Shown here in pieces: positions 1-7,680 of a stretch of DNA of 64,000 nucleotides. The notes under the pieces are model-generated. The model did not search any database. It had not been told where the DNA came from and worked only from the letters and a program-made list of their open reading frames with translations. Source of the stretch: Elusimicrobiota bacterium (GTDB lineage: Bacteria > Elusimicrobiota > Elusimicrobia > UBA1565 > UBA9628); assembly GCA_028868375.1 (NCBI GenBank), contig JAGWUP010000007.1:1-64000 (forward strand), given 5' to 3'. A program made the position numbers and the translations under genes. How positions within the stretch are numbered: position 1 is the first letter of the stretch; each line of letters starts with the position of its first letter.

Positions 1-43
1 AGAACAGGTTTTGGAGACCTATTTGCCCAGCCGGGGCGCGGTA
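1..43 (-). tRNA. possible 5' half of tRNA-Trp(CCA), cut by window edge
   Basis: On the minus strand an anticodon-like hairpin, stem AGGT/ACCT around loop CTCCAAA, would present CCA (Trp). The 3' half lies outside the window and the D arm does not fold in a standard way, so this is a weak call. Confidence 0.3.
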
Positions 44-96
44 CAATTTAATTAAAAGATTATTCTTTATTCTAATATATCCAAGTGATTTACCAT

Positions 97-357
97 TTAA
101 GGAATGTAAACCTGATTTTTATATTCTGTATACAATACTAAGTCCCCCTTAGCAAACACAAACATTCCCTGGTGTTCAGTAAAAACCCATAACCAGGGGT
201 CATTATCCATTACAAATGCATTTTGCAATAGAAATATACTTCCATCTTCATGACATATATAAGCCATATGATTGAATCTAGGATCGTCTGCCGTTAATGT
301 ATCGTCATAAGCCTTTGCTTTTTCCCAACTTTCTCTCATTGCAACTGACATTGCCAT
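97..357 (-). CDS. small hypothetical protein (86 aa)
   Basis: An 86-residue soluble protein, rich in aromatic residues in its second half (DPWLWVFTEHQGMFVF). No family is recognised. It follows the 367-690 gene closely, so the two are probably co-transcribed. Confidence 0.65.
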   Translation of the reverse strand: MAMSVAMRESWEKAKAYDDTLTADDPRFNHMAYICHEDGSIFLLQNAFVMDNDPWLWVFTEHQGMFVFAKGDLVLYTEYKNQVYIP

Positions 358-366
358 AGTTTTCTC

Positions 367-690
367 CTAATGGATATCAGTATCATAACCGGCTCGATGC
401 GCGGCTATTTTTAATCTTTTGTAGAAATGCTTAACCATTTGAGCAACAGATGTCTGTGGCCCAATTTTAATGGGTACGCCATTGAAAATAAATTTATACC
501 ATCTATCAGATCTTTTTGCTTTTCTTTTTACTGCGTCAATAGCTTTTCCTATGTCCATAGCCCAAGGCTCTAAAACAACTAGATCTGGTTTGGCTTCTGT
601 ACCTTCTCTTTCTTCTATGCTTCTTACAAATTTTCTAGGAATTATTTCAATTTTCCCCGTTCCATTACAATAATCACAAATTTTATTCAT
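367..690 (-). CDS. CxxC-containing hypothetical protein (107 aa)
   Basis: The N-terminus has CDYCNGTGK, like half of a DnaJ-type zinc knuckle. The C-terminal 40 residues (FIFNGVPIKIG, then VKHFYKRL) resemble the C-terminus of the protein at 21216-21422, which suggests a shared small module. It starts just after the RNA ligase stop. Function unknown. Confidence 0.7.
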   Translation of the reverse strand: MNKICDYCNGTGKIEIIPRKFVRSIEEREGTEAKPDLVVLEPWAMDIGKAIDAVKRKAKRSDRWYKFIFNGVPIKIGPQTSVAQMVKHFYKRLKIAAHRAGYDTDIH

Positions 691-691
691 T

Positions 692-1762
692 TTATTCCTC
701 TATAAGATCCATCAAATGATCTATATTTATTTCTGCTAAATATTGCTTTACGCTACTAACTTTATTCGACCTCAATTGAAACAATGCAGCGCTGCATCTG
801 CTATTTATTGCTTCTAAGGCAAACTCCTTTTGTATTTTAATATCTTTTATCTCAGAATAATCATCTTCTAGTTCTTTTACTAATAAATTATATTTTTCTT
901 TGGTAGAATTGAATATATCTTGAAATTCTGGGAAATACGTTAAAAACTCTGTACTTTCTCCTGAACGAATTATTTCTAATATTCTTTTAGGGCTAACTGA
1001 ATCCCTTAGATGATGTAAAGCTACATAGCCAGGATGCTTAACTTTAACTCTATTATAATTGGCATCTAATACTACATAGCCTTCTTGTTCTAAAGGGTTC
1101 AATTTATTGAACGTTTCTTCTATATCTTTAATTGATTGTAGAGGGAATTCTTTGACATGAGGATAATCTTGGTCCCATCTGATCGGGATTTCCGCATATG
1201 ATACCAAATCTCTAGTTCCTATTAAAGTTAGTTTGCATTCTTTATGTTGTACTACTACTTTATTATAAGGAGTTGTTAATTCAAACATGAAAGTTGTTTC
1301 GATATCGTATCCATCATCAGGAGTTTTTAGCCCCATTTCTTTAAAGGTTTTCCAGAATAGTTCTTCGAATGTAAAATCAAATCCATTTACATTACCACTG
1401 GCATCCGGGGTACCAGAAGTGGCCACTTGCCATTTATGGTCGTAATAAAACATCACGGCTAATGAACCATCGAGTTTCTCTTGAACCCTAGCTGTATTCC
1501 AGTCTATGTTTGCTGCTAATGGTTCACCGTAATTAAAGAATTTAGTGAATGGGAAAGCAACTATTTCCCAATTATTAGCTTCATTTAAAATTAAACCACG
1601 ACACTCACGTACTATTGCTTCTGAGAAAGGACTTTCTATTTGGTCATATTTTAATAATACTAAGTTGGGATATTTATTGTGCCGTTTATTATAAATTTTA
1701 TACTTATTTTCTAGGTCTTGTAAAGAGCCAGTGTTTCTTAGGAAGTCTTGGACTAATAACAT
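692..1762 (-). CDS. RNA ligase, T4 Rnl1-like family
   Basis: ATP-dependent RNA ligase that would seal 3'-OH/5'-phosphate RNA ends, typically broken tRNA anticodon loops. Nucleotidyltransferase motif I is EKLDGS with predicted adenylated Lys96. The upstream RECRGLI segment (about 52-58) is typical of the T4 Rnl1 group. Motif III lies in FMFELTTPYNK, motif IV is EGYVVLD and motif V is VKVKHPGYV. At 356 aa it is close to T4 RNA ligase 1 (374 aa). A second ligase of another family lies at 10254-11240. Confidence 0.93.
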   Translation of the reverse strand: MLLVQDFLRNTGSLQDLENKYKIYNKRHNKYPNLVLLKYDQIESPFSEAIVRECRGLILNEANNWEIVAFPFTKFFNYGEPLAANIDWNTARVQEKLDGSLAVMFYYDHKWQVATSGTPDASGNVNGFDFTFEELFWKTFKEMGLKTPDDGYDIETTFMFELTTPYNKVVVQHKECKLTLIGTRDLVSYAEIPIRWDQDYPHVKEFPLQSIKDIEETFNKLNPLEQEGYVVLDANYNRVKVKHPGYVALHHLRDSVSPKRILEIIRSGESTEFLTYFPEFQDIFNSTKEKYNLLVKELEDDYSEIKDIKIQKEFALEAINSRCSAALFQLRSNKVSSVKQYLAEINIDHLMDLIEE

Positions 1763-1855
1763 TTATTGGCACCCCATACAAATTATAATTCCATATATGG
1801 CTGTGATAGCCAACGCTACGATAAAATCTAGTACCTTTTCTTTATCTAATGCCAT
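1763..1855 (-). CDS. small single-helix membrane peptide (30 aa)
   Basis: A 30-codon frame from ATG gives MALDKEKVLDFIVALAITAI followed by YGIIICMGCQ, a hydrophobic helix with a Cys near the C-terminus. It overlaps the 1842-2312 stop and ends directly at the RNA ligase start, filling an otherwise empty gap. It is short and its ribosome site is weak. Confidence 0.45.
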   Translation of the reverse strand: MALDKEKVLDFIVALAITAIYGIIICMGCQ

Positions 1856-2312
1856 ACAGTTCCAGTAGCGCTGCCCAACCACTGGGCAATACATTCACTG
1901 CATCTTCTAATTCCTCTCCGTATTTAACTGCCATACTCAAGAAGTAATGTGCATGAAAATAAGCCTCGACCATTGGTCTTGTCATTTCTGCCCATTTTTC
2001 ATTATGGTTCATTTCAAATTTTTTGCCAGTTCCTTCTTTGATTATATCTTTATATAATTTACATAGTCCATAATTAGTAGGGGCCATTGATTCTAATTCT
2101 TTGGTTATTTCTTCCGTTATATGTTGTAATGAATACACTTTAAAACTATAATGATAGAATCTATATATATCGTCTTCTGTGCCCCAATGATTATTGCATT
2201 TTTCTAGGAGTTCCTTTAACCTAGGTAGGTTCCCTTTAATGTTTTTAAGGAGGGTTTTGTCCCGTTCTTTGCACTTAGCGATGTATTCGTCTAATAATTT
2301 ATCGTCTATCAT
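1842..2312 (-). CDS. conserved-looking hypothetical protein (156 aa)
   Basis: A mostly helical soluble protein with the segment CNNHWGTEDDIYRFYHYSFK and a C-terminal PSGWAALLELYG. I believe similar proteins occur in other bacteria and phages but cannot name a family. Its ATG overlaps the preceding 36-aa gene through ATGA. Confidence 0.75.
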   Translation of the reverse strand: MIDDKLLDEYIAKCKERDKTLLKNIKGNLPRLKELLEKCNNHWGTEDDIYRFYHYSFKVYSLQHITEEITKELESMAPTNYGLCKLYKDIIKEGTGKKFEMNHNEKWAEMTRPMVEAYFHAHYFLSMAVKYGEELEDAVNVLPSGWAALLELYGIR

Positions 2313-2419
2313 AGTATTTTATATAACCTTTTTCTTTCCGCACCCACAGTTTTCATCTGGTTGCCATCCTGTTGTGCATCCACACAATATTCGCTGACTA
2401 ATCGTTTAGGTTCACTCAT
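2309..2419 (-). CDS. small hypothetical protein (36 aa)
   Basis: The ATG follows the deformylase stop with no gap, with GAGGAT about 7 nt upstream, and the TGA overlaps the next gene's ATG (ATGA). This arrangement supports translation. An alternative frame of the same DNA encodes a Cys-rich stretch (CGCTTGWQPDENCGCGKKK) without a good start, so a frameshift or sequence error is possible. Confidence 0.45.
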   Translation of the reverse strand: MSEPKRLVSEYCVDAQQDGNQMKTVGAERKRLYKIL

Positions 2420-2956
2420 TTATAAATCCTCATATTTAAAAGAGATATCCATCTTTCTAAGAATCTTTGAATACTTTTCTTTTGTTCTACTCAAAGCAAC
2501 AGAACTTAAATGACTTAGCATTGTAATGCCTAACAAATGATCATATTCATGTTGAGCGCATCTGGCCGCTAAAGGATCCATTATATAAACATTTTCTTCT
2601 TTTCCGCTAGGACTAGTAAATTTAACTGTACAGTCTTCAAATCTCCACACTGGTACATTTAGAGAGGGGAATGACAAACAACCTTCGGAAGTATAGATCA
2701 TTTTCCTGTCTTCTGTTTCTTTTTCTATTACAGGATTTACCATTTTATAAAGTTTTCCATTTTCCACATTAGTTACAATCATGGCTTGCAATGGAATCCC
2801 TATCTGAATAGCAGAAATACCTATTCCTCTATACTTCTTCATGGTCAATTCCATTTTATTAAATAACTTATCTAGTTCTTCTCCAAACATAGATTCTGGA
2901 ATTGGTTCTGATTTTTGTTTTAATCTTTGATCTGGCCAAATGATTAGGTCATTCAT
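2420..2956 (-). CDS. def: peptide deformylase
   Basis: Metal-dependent hydrolase that removes the N-formyl group from nascent proteins. All three family motifs are present: GIGISAIQIG (Gln51), EGCLS (Cys93) and QHEYDH (His136, Glu137, His140), supplying the two His and one Cys metal ligands and the catalytic Glu. At 178 aa it is near the usual length. Phage deformylases are known from marine phages and are thought to support rapid synthesis of phage proteins. Confidence 0.96.
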   Translation of the reverse strand: MNDLIIWPDQRLKQKSEPIPESMFGEELDKLFNKMELTMKKYRGIGISAIQIGIPLQAMIVTNVENGKLYKMVNPVIEKETEDRKMIYTSEGCLSFPSLNVPVWRFEDCTVKFTSPSGKEENVYIMDPLAARCAQHEYDHLLGITMLSHLSSVALSRTKEKYSKILRKMDISFKYEDL

Positions 2957-3267
2957 CTTTTGCTTCCTGTTCTAGGCTTTGTTTGTTCTGTTGTCGGAAC
3001 ATGACGTCTCCAACGGCAATTCCTGCAAATTTTGAATAGTTTATTGTCGCCTAATAATAATTCTATTACATCAGGACTTTTACATGCAGGGCAATTTCCA
3101 ACACCTTTTTCTTCTGGTTGGCTGTCCAAGTCATAAAAATCTATAGGAACAGTCTCATACCTTTCAAGTTTCTTTCTGAGAGTAGAGACCGCTCTTTTTA
3201 ATTTATTATTTTCTTTTTTTAATACTAAGATTTCTTCTTCTTCGCTGGTTCTATTCTTTTTTCTCAT
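2953..3267 (-). CDS. coiled-coil plus zinc-ribbon protein (104 aa)
   Basis: The N-terminal third is charged coiled coil (SEEEEILVLKKENNKLKRAV). The C-terminus has a CPAC...CRNC zinc ribbon followed by a basic tail. I place the start at the internal ATG at 3267 (MRKKNRTSEEE) rather than the ATG 36 nt upstream, because it overlaps the previous gene by only 17 nt. Possibly a nucleic-acid binder. Confidence 0.75.
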   Translation of the reverse strand: MRKKNRTSEEEEILVLKKENNKLKRAVSTLRKKLERYETVPIDFYDLDSQPEEKGVGNCPACKSPDVIELLLGDNKLFKICRNCRWRRHVPTTEQTKPRTGSKR

Positions 3268-3502
3268 TCTCAATGAACCTCGCTTGTAGAATCCAATGGT
3301 CATTTGTAGGGGTTATCTCTAGTTTTTCTAGTAATATGTCTTTGTATGAGATTAAGCTGGGTTCATTTACTATTTGCTTGAGAAGATCTATTAGACTGTT
3401 TCTGCCTTCCAAGGTTTCTATCTTACATGGGTCGGTTTCTATGACTATCTTACACAGCCTAGTATTATAGTCTATAACTTCACTGGAGAATTTCTTACGC
3501 AT
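3251..3502 (-). CDS. hypothetical protein (83 aa)
   Basis: Small soluble protein beginning MRKKFSSEVIDYN. Its start overlaps the stop of the CYTH gene and its end overlaps the zinc-ribbon gene, so translation is probably coupled. No family recognised. Confidence 0.7.
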   Translation of the reverse strand: MRKKFSSEVIDYNTRLCKIVIETDPCKIETLEGRNSLIDLLKQIVNEPSLISYKDILLEKLEITPTNDHWILQARFIENEKKE

Positions 3503-4106
3503 TGTATAGTTTGTATTTTTTGCCTGTATATATTTCGTACAGGGATTTGTTTATGGGTTCTTTGAGCTTAAATAGCTCCATTATTGGTTTTTTGATTTCA
3601 GAAAGAAATTCTAAAGCATTTTTGATAGGAATTTTATCGTCTTTTTCTACTTCTATTTCTATAAATTGTTTATCAGCAAATCCCTTGCATTTTATAGTGT
3701 AAAACACTACACTAAAAATTATAGATTTTTCTTGAAAATAATAAATATCTGATGTTTTATATATTTTAAGACTTTTTTTGAATCCTAATAATTCTAGGAA
3801 GTCTGATACATCTTCAGGATTTTCGTATCTTATAGAGATATTTTTTTCTATTCTATCTATAATAGACTTATCCTTTAAAAGTTTAACTGTTAATTGATTG
3901 TAATCAAACTTATCGTATCTATGTCTTACTATATTTCCGTTTTGTTCGTAGTAATCATCCCATCCTTCAACTAAATTTGAAGCAATACAATCTAAAAAAT
4001 CATTTGTTTTGAGTTTTTTTATCAGCCTCTGAAAAGTTCTTAAAGTTAAATGACTAGCATCAAATTTTAATTCTACTTCAGAATTATTTAGGGAGTCTTT
4101 GTCCAT
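3495..4106 (-). CDS. CYTH-domain protein (triphosphate tunnel enzyme family)
   Basis: The N-terminus carries EVELKFD, the ExExK signature of the CYTH/triphosphate tunnel metalloenzyme fold that acts on triphosphates (thiamine triphosphatase, class IV adenylate cyclase, RNA triphosphatase). Basic strand segments (NIVRHRYDKF, QLTVKLL), LELLGFKKSLKIYK and an acidic strand EIEVEKDD follow in the expected order. The ATG at 4106 overlaps the aminotransferase stop (TAATG) and is preferred over one 30 nt upstream. The substrate is unknown. Confidence 0.75.
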   Translation of the reverse strand: MDKDSLNNSEVELKFDASHLTLRTFQRLIKKLKTNDFLDCIASNLVEGWDDYYEQNGNIVRHRYDKFDYNQLTVKLLKDKSIIDRIEKNISIRYENPEDVSDFLELLGFKKSLKIYKTSDIYYFQEKSIIFSVVFYTIKCKGFADKQFIEIEVEKDDKIPIKNALEFLSEIKKPIMELFKLKEPINKSLYEIYTGKKYKLYNA

Positions 4107-5140
4107 TATTTTAATTTCTCTAATAAAGCTGAGCACGTTTCATTTAATGTTTTGTTTGATACTCCTAATGAGGCCCTATACCATCCATCTTCTTTCATTC
4201 CACATGCTTTTCCTGGAATCATTTGTACTTTAGATTCTACTAAAGCATTAGCAAATCTCTCTAGATCCTTGACCTTAAAAAATGCAAACATTCCCTCTGG
4301 GGCTCCACTGTACATATCAATATAAGGATCTAATCTAGCAAGAAAATCTAGAGAATTATTTATTAGTTCTTGTGTGGCCTTCTTGAATAATTCTTGACAA
4401 CCAAATAATCTAATATGTCTTAGAATAGACGAAATTTGCCATTGGGCCTGAGTTGAAACTCCTGTGGTAGATTTTTCTACATAGGCCGATGCATTTTTAT
4501 AAATCTCTTCTGAATTAGTTGCTAACCATCCAACTCTTAGTCCCGATGTTCCAATCATTTTGGCTGCGCTGAACGTGGCGGCCTGTGCTAAGAGCTTTGT
4601 TTGCTGTCTGTTATATACAGGGAACACAGGATTATAATAGGATGCATCCCATATATCTGGACAATAATCCTTACAAACAGTTCCATCTGGGTTATTGGGA
4701 GAAGTAACTATATCTATATCCATATAATCTTTGTTGGATGAGTGAAAGCTCATATCCATTAAAGATGCTAGAGTTGGAAACGACGGCCAGTAAGGCGCTG
4801 AATGATAAACTGATTTTCTGCCAGTGCCAGACAACACTCCTACCTGTCCTTTGTGTTTAAAGTGATGAACCCAGTCTTGTTTAAATGCATATAAGGCGGC
4901 AGAAATAGCTTGCTTAGCCCCATTAGTAACTACTATATATTTATATTCTGGAATTAAATGATTTATTTCATGTATTAATTCTGGCTCGCCACCAAGCTGA
5001 GGGTAACCCATTTCTAGTATTGGTTCTACAATCGAAATTATATTTATAATGTGTTTGCTTAAGAAGTGTGGTTCACCAATAGCCAAATTAAAGCATGTAC
5101 TTTTACTGTGTCTAGAAGACAGCATTATATCAATATCCAT
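4106..5140 (-). CDS. PLP-dependent aminotransferase/lyase, alliinase-TAA-like
   Basis: Fold-type I PLP enzyme. Visible features: TNGAKQAISAALYAF (about 72-86, cofactor phosphate binding), TSPNNPDG (146-153, with Asn150), an Asp near 165 for the pyridine nitrogen, and TFSAAKMIGTSGLRVGW (189-205) with Schiff-base Lys194. C-terminal WYRASLG would bind the substrate carboxylate. The motif pattern resembles the alliinase/tryptophan aminotransferase-related family. At 344 aa all core motifs are present. Unusual cargo for a phage; the CYTH gene follows with a TAATG overlap. Confidence 0.85.
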   Translation of the reverse strand: MDIDIMLSSRHSKSTCFNLAIGEPHFLSKHIINIISIVEPILEMGYPQLGGEPELIHEINHLIPEYKYIVVTNGAKQAISAALYAFKQDWVHHFKHKGQVGVLSGTGRKSVYHSAPYWPSFPTLASLMDMSFHSSNKDYMDIDIVTSPNNPDGTVCKDYCPDIWDASYYNPVFPVYNRQQTKLLAQAATFSAAKMIGTSGLRVGWLATNSEEIYKNASAYVEKSTTGVSTQAQWQISSILRHIRLFGCQELFKKATQELINNSLDFLARLDPYIDMYSGAPEGMFAFFKVKDLERFANALVESKVQMIPGKACGMKEDGWYRASLGVSNKTLNETCSALLEKLK

Positions 5141-5190
5141 AGTTTAATTTCTATTGTTTTCTATTTTGTATTTTTACAAAATTCACTAAA

Positions 5191-5215
5191 ATCTTTTTCT
5201 ATTCCGACATTTTAT
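5191..5215 (-). repeat. HNH-gene remnant, 25 bp identical to 55883-55907
   Basis: A 25-bp stretch matches the start of the decayed HNH gene at 55871 exactly. On the minus strand it lies in ATG-AAA-AAA-TGC-ATA-AAA-TGT, and a frame shift then gives GIEKDFSEFCKNTK and a stop, a typical zinc-finger start of phage HNH endonucleases. Both copies share the same shift after the second Cys. Probably the footprint of a lost homing gene. Confidence 0.55.
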
Positions 5216-5268
5216 GCATTTTTTCATAATATATAGATTGATGTTCCTGGAAAGTTGATTGTAATGAT

Positions 5269-5424
5269 TTACTTACCCTTAATACAGGTTTCTTTTCCGC
5301 AATGCCCACATAGACCAGCCTTAGTCCTTGCTGTAACTCTTTTGGCTTGCCTGCGATGTAGGCGATCTAAATGACGTTCTAGTTTACTTTTTCTTCTAAG
5401 GGATTCTTTTTGTTGTGTTGGCAT
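5269..5424 (-). CDS. small basic zinc-ribbon protein (51 aa)
   Basis: Starts MPTQQKESLRRKSKLERHLD, strongly basic, and ends with a CGHCGKETC metal-binding cluster. It begins beside the 3' remnant of another frame (VEELREHLYDYFTGDCYYIV, about 5425-5515) that has no start codon. Possibly a nucleic-acid binder. Confidence 0.6.
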   Translation of the reverse strand: MPTQQKESLRRKSKLERHLDRLHRRQAKRVTARTKAGLCGHCGKETCIKGK

Positions 5425-5511
5425 TTTACTCTCTTTCTGGTCTACATCTTTCTAAGACAATGTAATAACAATCTCCGGTGAAATAATCATAGAGATGCTC
5501 TCTTAGTTCTT

Positions 5512-5832
5512 CTACAGGTCTAAGGTGTCAAATATACTCCATGTTAGGCCATTGTCTCTATTGTTTTTATCAAAAGCTCTTTTAATTCTGTTTATGTACT
5601 TTTTATAAGTATAACTGTTTTTGGGAACTATTAAATTTTTTTCGTTAATGAAAAGATTGTTCCATCTATAATTTCTATCACTAAGCATTCTACTAAAACC
5701 ATCTTCATCTTCATACTCATTTATTAAAGAATACTCTGGATATATTTTTTTCATTTTTGAGAAATGTTTTCTATTGTTCCACACACATTTAAGAAATTTT
5801 TCTACTTTTTTAGGTATTTTGGTGTTTTTCAT
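5512..5832 (-). CDS. hypothetical basic protein (106 aa) with duplicated tail
   Basis: Lys/Asn-rich protein, no family recognised. Its last 11 residues, LTWSIFDTLDL, are encoded by a 35-bp repeat that also encodes the tail of the neighbouring 5835-6017 product. The tail was probably acquired by duplication. Confidence 0.6.
   Translation of the reverse strand: MKNTKIPKKVEKFLKCVWNNRKHFSKMKKIYPEYSLINEYEDEDGFSRMLSDRNYRWNNLFINEKNLIVPKNSYTYKKYINRIKRAFDKNNRDNGLTWSIFDTLDL
5513..5547. repeat. 35-bp direct repeat, copy 1
   Basis: Identical to 5845-5879. The copies lie 332 bp apart and flank the 5512-5832 gene. Each supplies the C-terminal codons of the gene it ends. Confidence 0.9.
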
Positions 5833-5834
5833 AA

Positions 5835-6017
5835 TTAAAAGAAATACAGGTCTAAGGTGTCAAATATACTCCATGTTAGACATAACGTACAGCCTTGCAT
5901 TCTTTCTTCGCAGCGTTCTCCATATTGTTCTGTTATAAACCTTTTAATTGTAGCTTTTAATTCTTTTAAATCTTTATAATATTTACGTTCTTGTTTTGTT
6001 AACTTTGTTTTACTCAT
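5835..6017 (-). CDS. hypothetical protein (60 aa), disrupted tail
   Basis: Starts MSKTKLTKQERKYYKDLKEL and continues through CEERMQGCTLC before entering the repeat-encoded LTWSIFDTLDL. The native C-terminus may have been displaced by the repeat-flanked insertion. Its ATG overlaps the TAA of the 6010-6159 gene. Confidence 0.55.
   Translation of the reverse strand: MSKTKLTKQERKYYKDLKELKATIKRFITEQYGERCEERMQGCTLCLTWSIFDTLDLYFF
5845..5879. repeat. 35-bp direct repeat, copy 2
   Basis: Second copy of the repeat at 5513-5547, without mismatch. It lies inside the end of the 60-aa gene. Confidence 0.9.
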
Positions 6018-6159
6018 TTTCTAATTCCTTATTCCTACATTTTAGTTTATTGGCCTCTTTTTTCCTATCTTTGTGTGGTCCCTTTTTAGGGGGCTTGGTT
6101 ATTAACCTTTTTATATTATAATCCCTTTGTTTGTGGGGTTTGACTTTTTTAAGTTTCAT
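6010..6159 (-). CDS. small basic protein (49 aa)
   Basis: MKLKKVKPHKQRDYNIKRLI onward, very rich in Lys and Arg. Its ATG overlaps the previous TGA (ATGA) and its stop overlaps the next ATG, as expected for a translated operon gene. Possibly a nucleic-acid binder, by charge only. Confidence 0.6.
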   Translation of the reverse strand: MKLKKVKPHKQRDYNIKRLITKPPKKGPHKDRKKEANKLKCRNKELENE

Positions 6160-6554
6160 TTTTCCACGGCTATTTTTAGCATATTATTCATGCTATCCAG
6201 GTCAGATTGAAGTTTGGTAAATTCACCTTTTTTGTCCGGGTCCACTATAATATGCCCTTCTTTTAGTAATCTAACAATTTCAGACTGGATATTGTTGGTT
6301 ATAATAGAACAATCATTGACTATAGAATGAGCATTTTTCTGCATTAATGCAGCTTCTGAGCGAATTGATTCTGCTAATTTTAGATGATTTGTGGCCCATT
6401 TTTCACACAAGAACCATCCAATTAGCGCATTGCACATTATAAATATAAATGCATCCATGCCAGCGCCTTTTATTACCATTGCATCTGCCGCTAGCATAAA
6501 AGCTAGTCCTATCCAATTTAGTATATTCAATATATTTACTACAGTTTTATTCAT
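6156..6554 (-). CDS. membrane protein with coiled-coil tail (132 aa)
   Basis: Two hydrophobic helices (about 10-30 and 34-50: ILNWIGLAFMLAADAMVI and DAFIFIMCNALIGWFL) are followed by a long amphipathic helical region. This suggests an inner-membrane protein with a cytoplasmic coiled coil. No family recognised. Confidence 0.7.
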   Translation of the reverse strand: MNKTVVNILNILNWIGLAFMLAADAMVIKGAGMDAFIFIMCNALIGWFLCEKWATNHLKLAESIRSEAALMQKNAHSIVNDCSIITNNIQSEIVRLLKEGHIIVDPDKKGEFTKLQSDLDSMNNMLKIAVEK

Positions 6555-6555
6555 A

Positions 6556-6774
6556 TTAGTTCAATCTTTCCTTATGAAGTACACATTCTGGTGCGTGATA
6601 TTTAGCTTCGGAATTAAAGTCTCTCTTTCTTGAGCACGGAATGAAGCATTGACAGTGCTTACATATAACGTCGTGAAAGTCTAAGTCTATAACAGTATCT
6701 TTGCATACACGGCAAAATACAAGTCTAAAATCTGGTTTTTTTTCTGATTTATTTGATTTATTGAATGATGACAT
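6556..6774 (-). CDS. zinc-ribbon protein (72 aa)
   Basis: CRVC...CKHC pairs about 20 residues apart form a likely zinc ribbon; further Cys/His (CSRKRD, HAPEC) follow. Function unknown. Confidence 0.65.
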   Translation of the reverse strand: MSSFNKSNKSEKKPDFRLVFCRVCKDTVIDLDFHDVICKHCQCFIPCSRKRDFNSEAKYHAPECVLHKERLN

Positions 6775-6777
6775 TTA

Positions 6778-6921
6778 CTAATTTCTCCATGGTGAGTTGA
6801 CTTCTGCTTTTAACATATCCACATAGACAATAAGATCTTCTATTTTCTTCTCTAGAAGTTCTAGTTTTTTCTTTAATTCATTTACGTCATTTTGAAGTAT
6901 CTTAAATTCAAGTTTATCCAT
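6778..6921 (-). CDS. small coiled-coil protein (47 aa)
   Basis: MDKLEFKILQNDVNELKKKL and following residues form one heptad-patterned helix. The gene fits exactly between the sigma factor stop and the zinc-ribbon gene (TAG TAA ATG junction). Confidence 0.6.
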   Translation of the reverse strand: MDKLEFKILQNDVNELKKKLELLEKKIEDLIVYVDMLKAEVNSPWRN

Positions 6922-6922
6922 T

Positions 6923-7597
6923 TTATACTTCCTTAAAGTAATTTATTATTTTATCTTCTATTTTCTTTTTTCTAACGCAGATTGCGTGTCTGGTTAATCC
7001 AAACTTTTTGCCAACTTTTTCTCCAGCTCGGTTTTCATTACCTAACATTTCTTTTATAATTTCTTTATCTATAGTATCGCTTTTTTGACTAACTATCTTT
7101 TTTACAAGATGCAATCGATTTATTATTTCTTTTTTGGAAACTAAAGATTCAGGATTTGTCGTAGGGTCTTGTTCAAGAAAATTTTCTATTTCTATAGCCC
7201 TAAAATTATTTGGATTTTCTTTTGAACTAACGAAATAAGCATCATTTCTGTTTTTAAGGACTATTCTTTGTTTGTTTTTGCCTAATAGTTCAACATAGTG
7301 TTTTACTATGTTAAGGTTTTGGGCACTGTACGCAAGAATACGTTTTCTTATATAGCCAGCAACGTAGAATCGTATAGCCTGTACGGATCTGCTGGTATCA
7401 ACAGCTTTTACCGCTTTTATAAAACCTATAAAACCTTCTTGCATTAAGTCGTCTTTATATGTGCTGCCTAAAGCCTTTCCGTATATATGTACAAGTTTAT
7501 AAATTAGTTTTTTATTTTCATCTAACAATAGGTCTAATGATTTTTTGTCTCCTAATTGGTACTGTTTTATTAATTCTTTAGAGTTTTCTGTTAACAT
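6923..7597 (-). CDS. RNA polymerase sigma-70 family factor
   Basis: Region 2 is visible at about residues 49-87 (DDLMQEGFIGFIKAVKAVDT, then IRFYVAGYIRKRI), matching the core-binding and -10 recognition helices of RpoH-like sigma factors. A C-terminal segment, about 180-220 (AGEKVGKKFGLTRHAICVRK), looks like a region-4 helix-turn-helix. At 224 aa it is a short sigma factor. It would redirect host RNA polymerase to phage promoters. A second sigma gene is at 37049. Confidence 0.85.
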   Translation of the reverse strand: MLTENSKELIKQYQLGDKKSLDLLLDENKKLIYKLVHIYGKALGSTYKDDLMQEGFIGFIKAVKAVDTSRSVQAIRFYVAGYIRKRILAYSAQNLNIVKHYVELLGKNKQRIVLKNRNDAYFVSSKENPNNFRAIEIENFLEQDPTTNPESLVSKKEIINRLHLVKKIVSQKSDTIDKEIIKEMLGNENRAGEKVGKKFGLTRHAICVRKKKIEDKIINYFKEV

Positions 7598-7680
7598 TAT
7601 TTATCTTTTGGTGGAGGAGGATTGCTGAGTATTGCTAATATTGTAAAAACTAGCAGAGTTGTAATTAGGATAGGCCACAT
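7597..7680 (-). CDS. single-pass membrane peptide (27 aa)
   Basis: MWPILITTLLVFTILAILSN followed by PPPPKDK: one transmembrane helix with a Pro-rich tail. Its TAA overlaps the sigma ATG (TAATG) and it abuts the preceding stop, which supports translation despite its size. Confidence 0.55.
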   Translation of the reverse strand: MWPILITTLLVFTILAILSNPPPPKDK

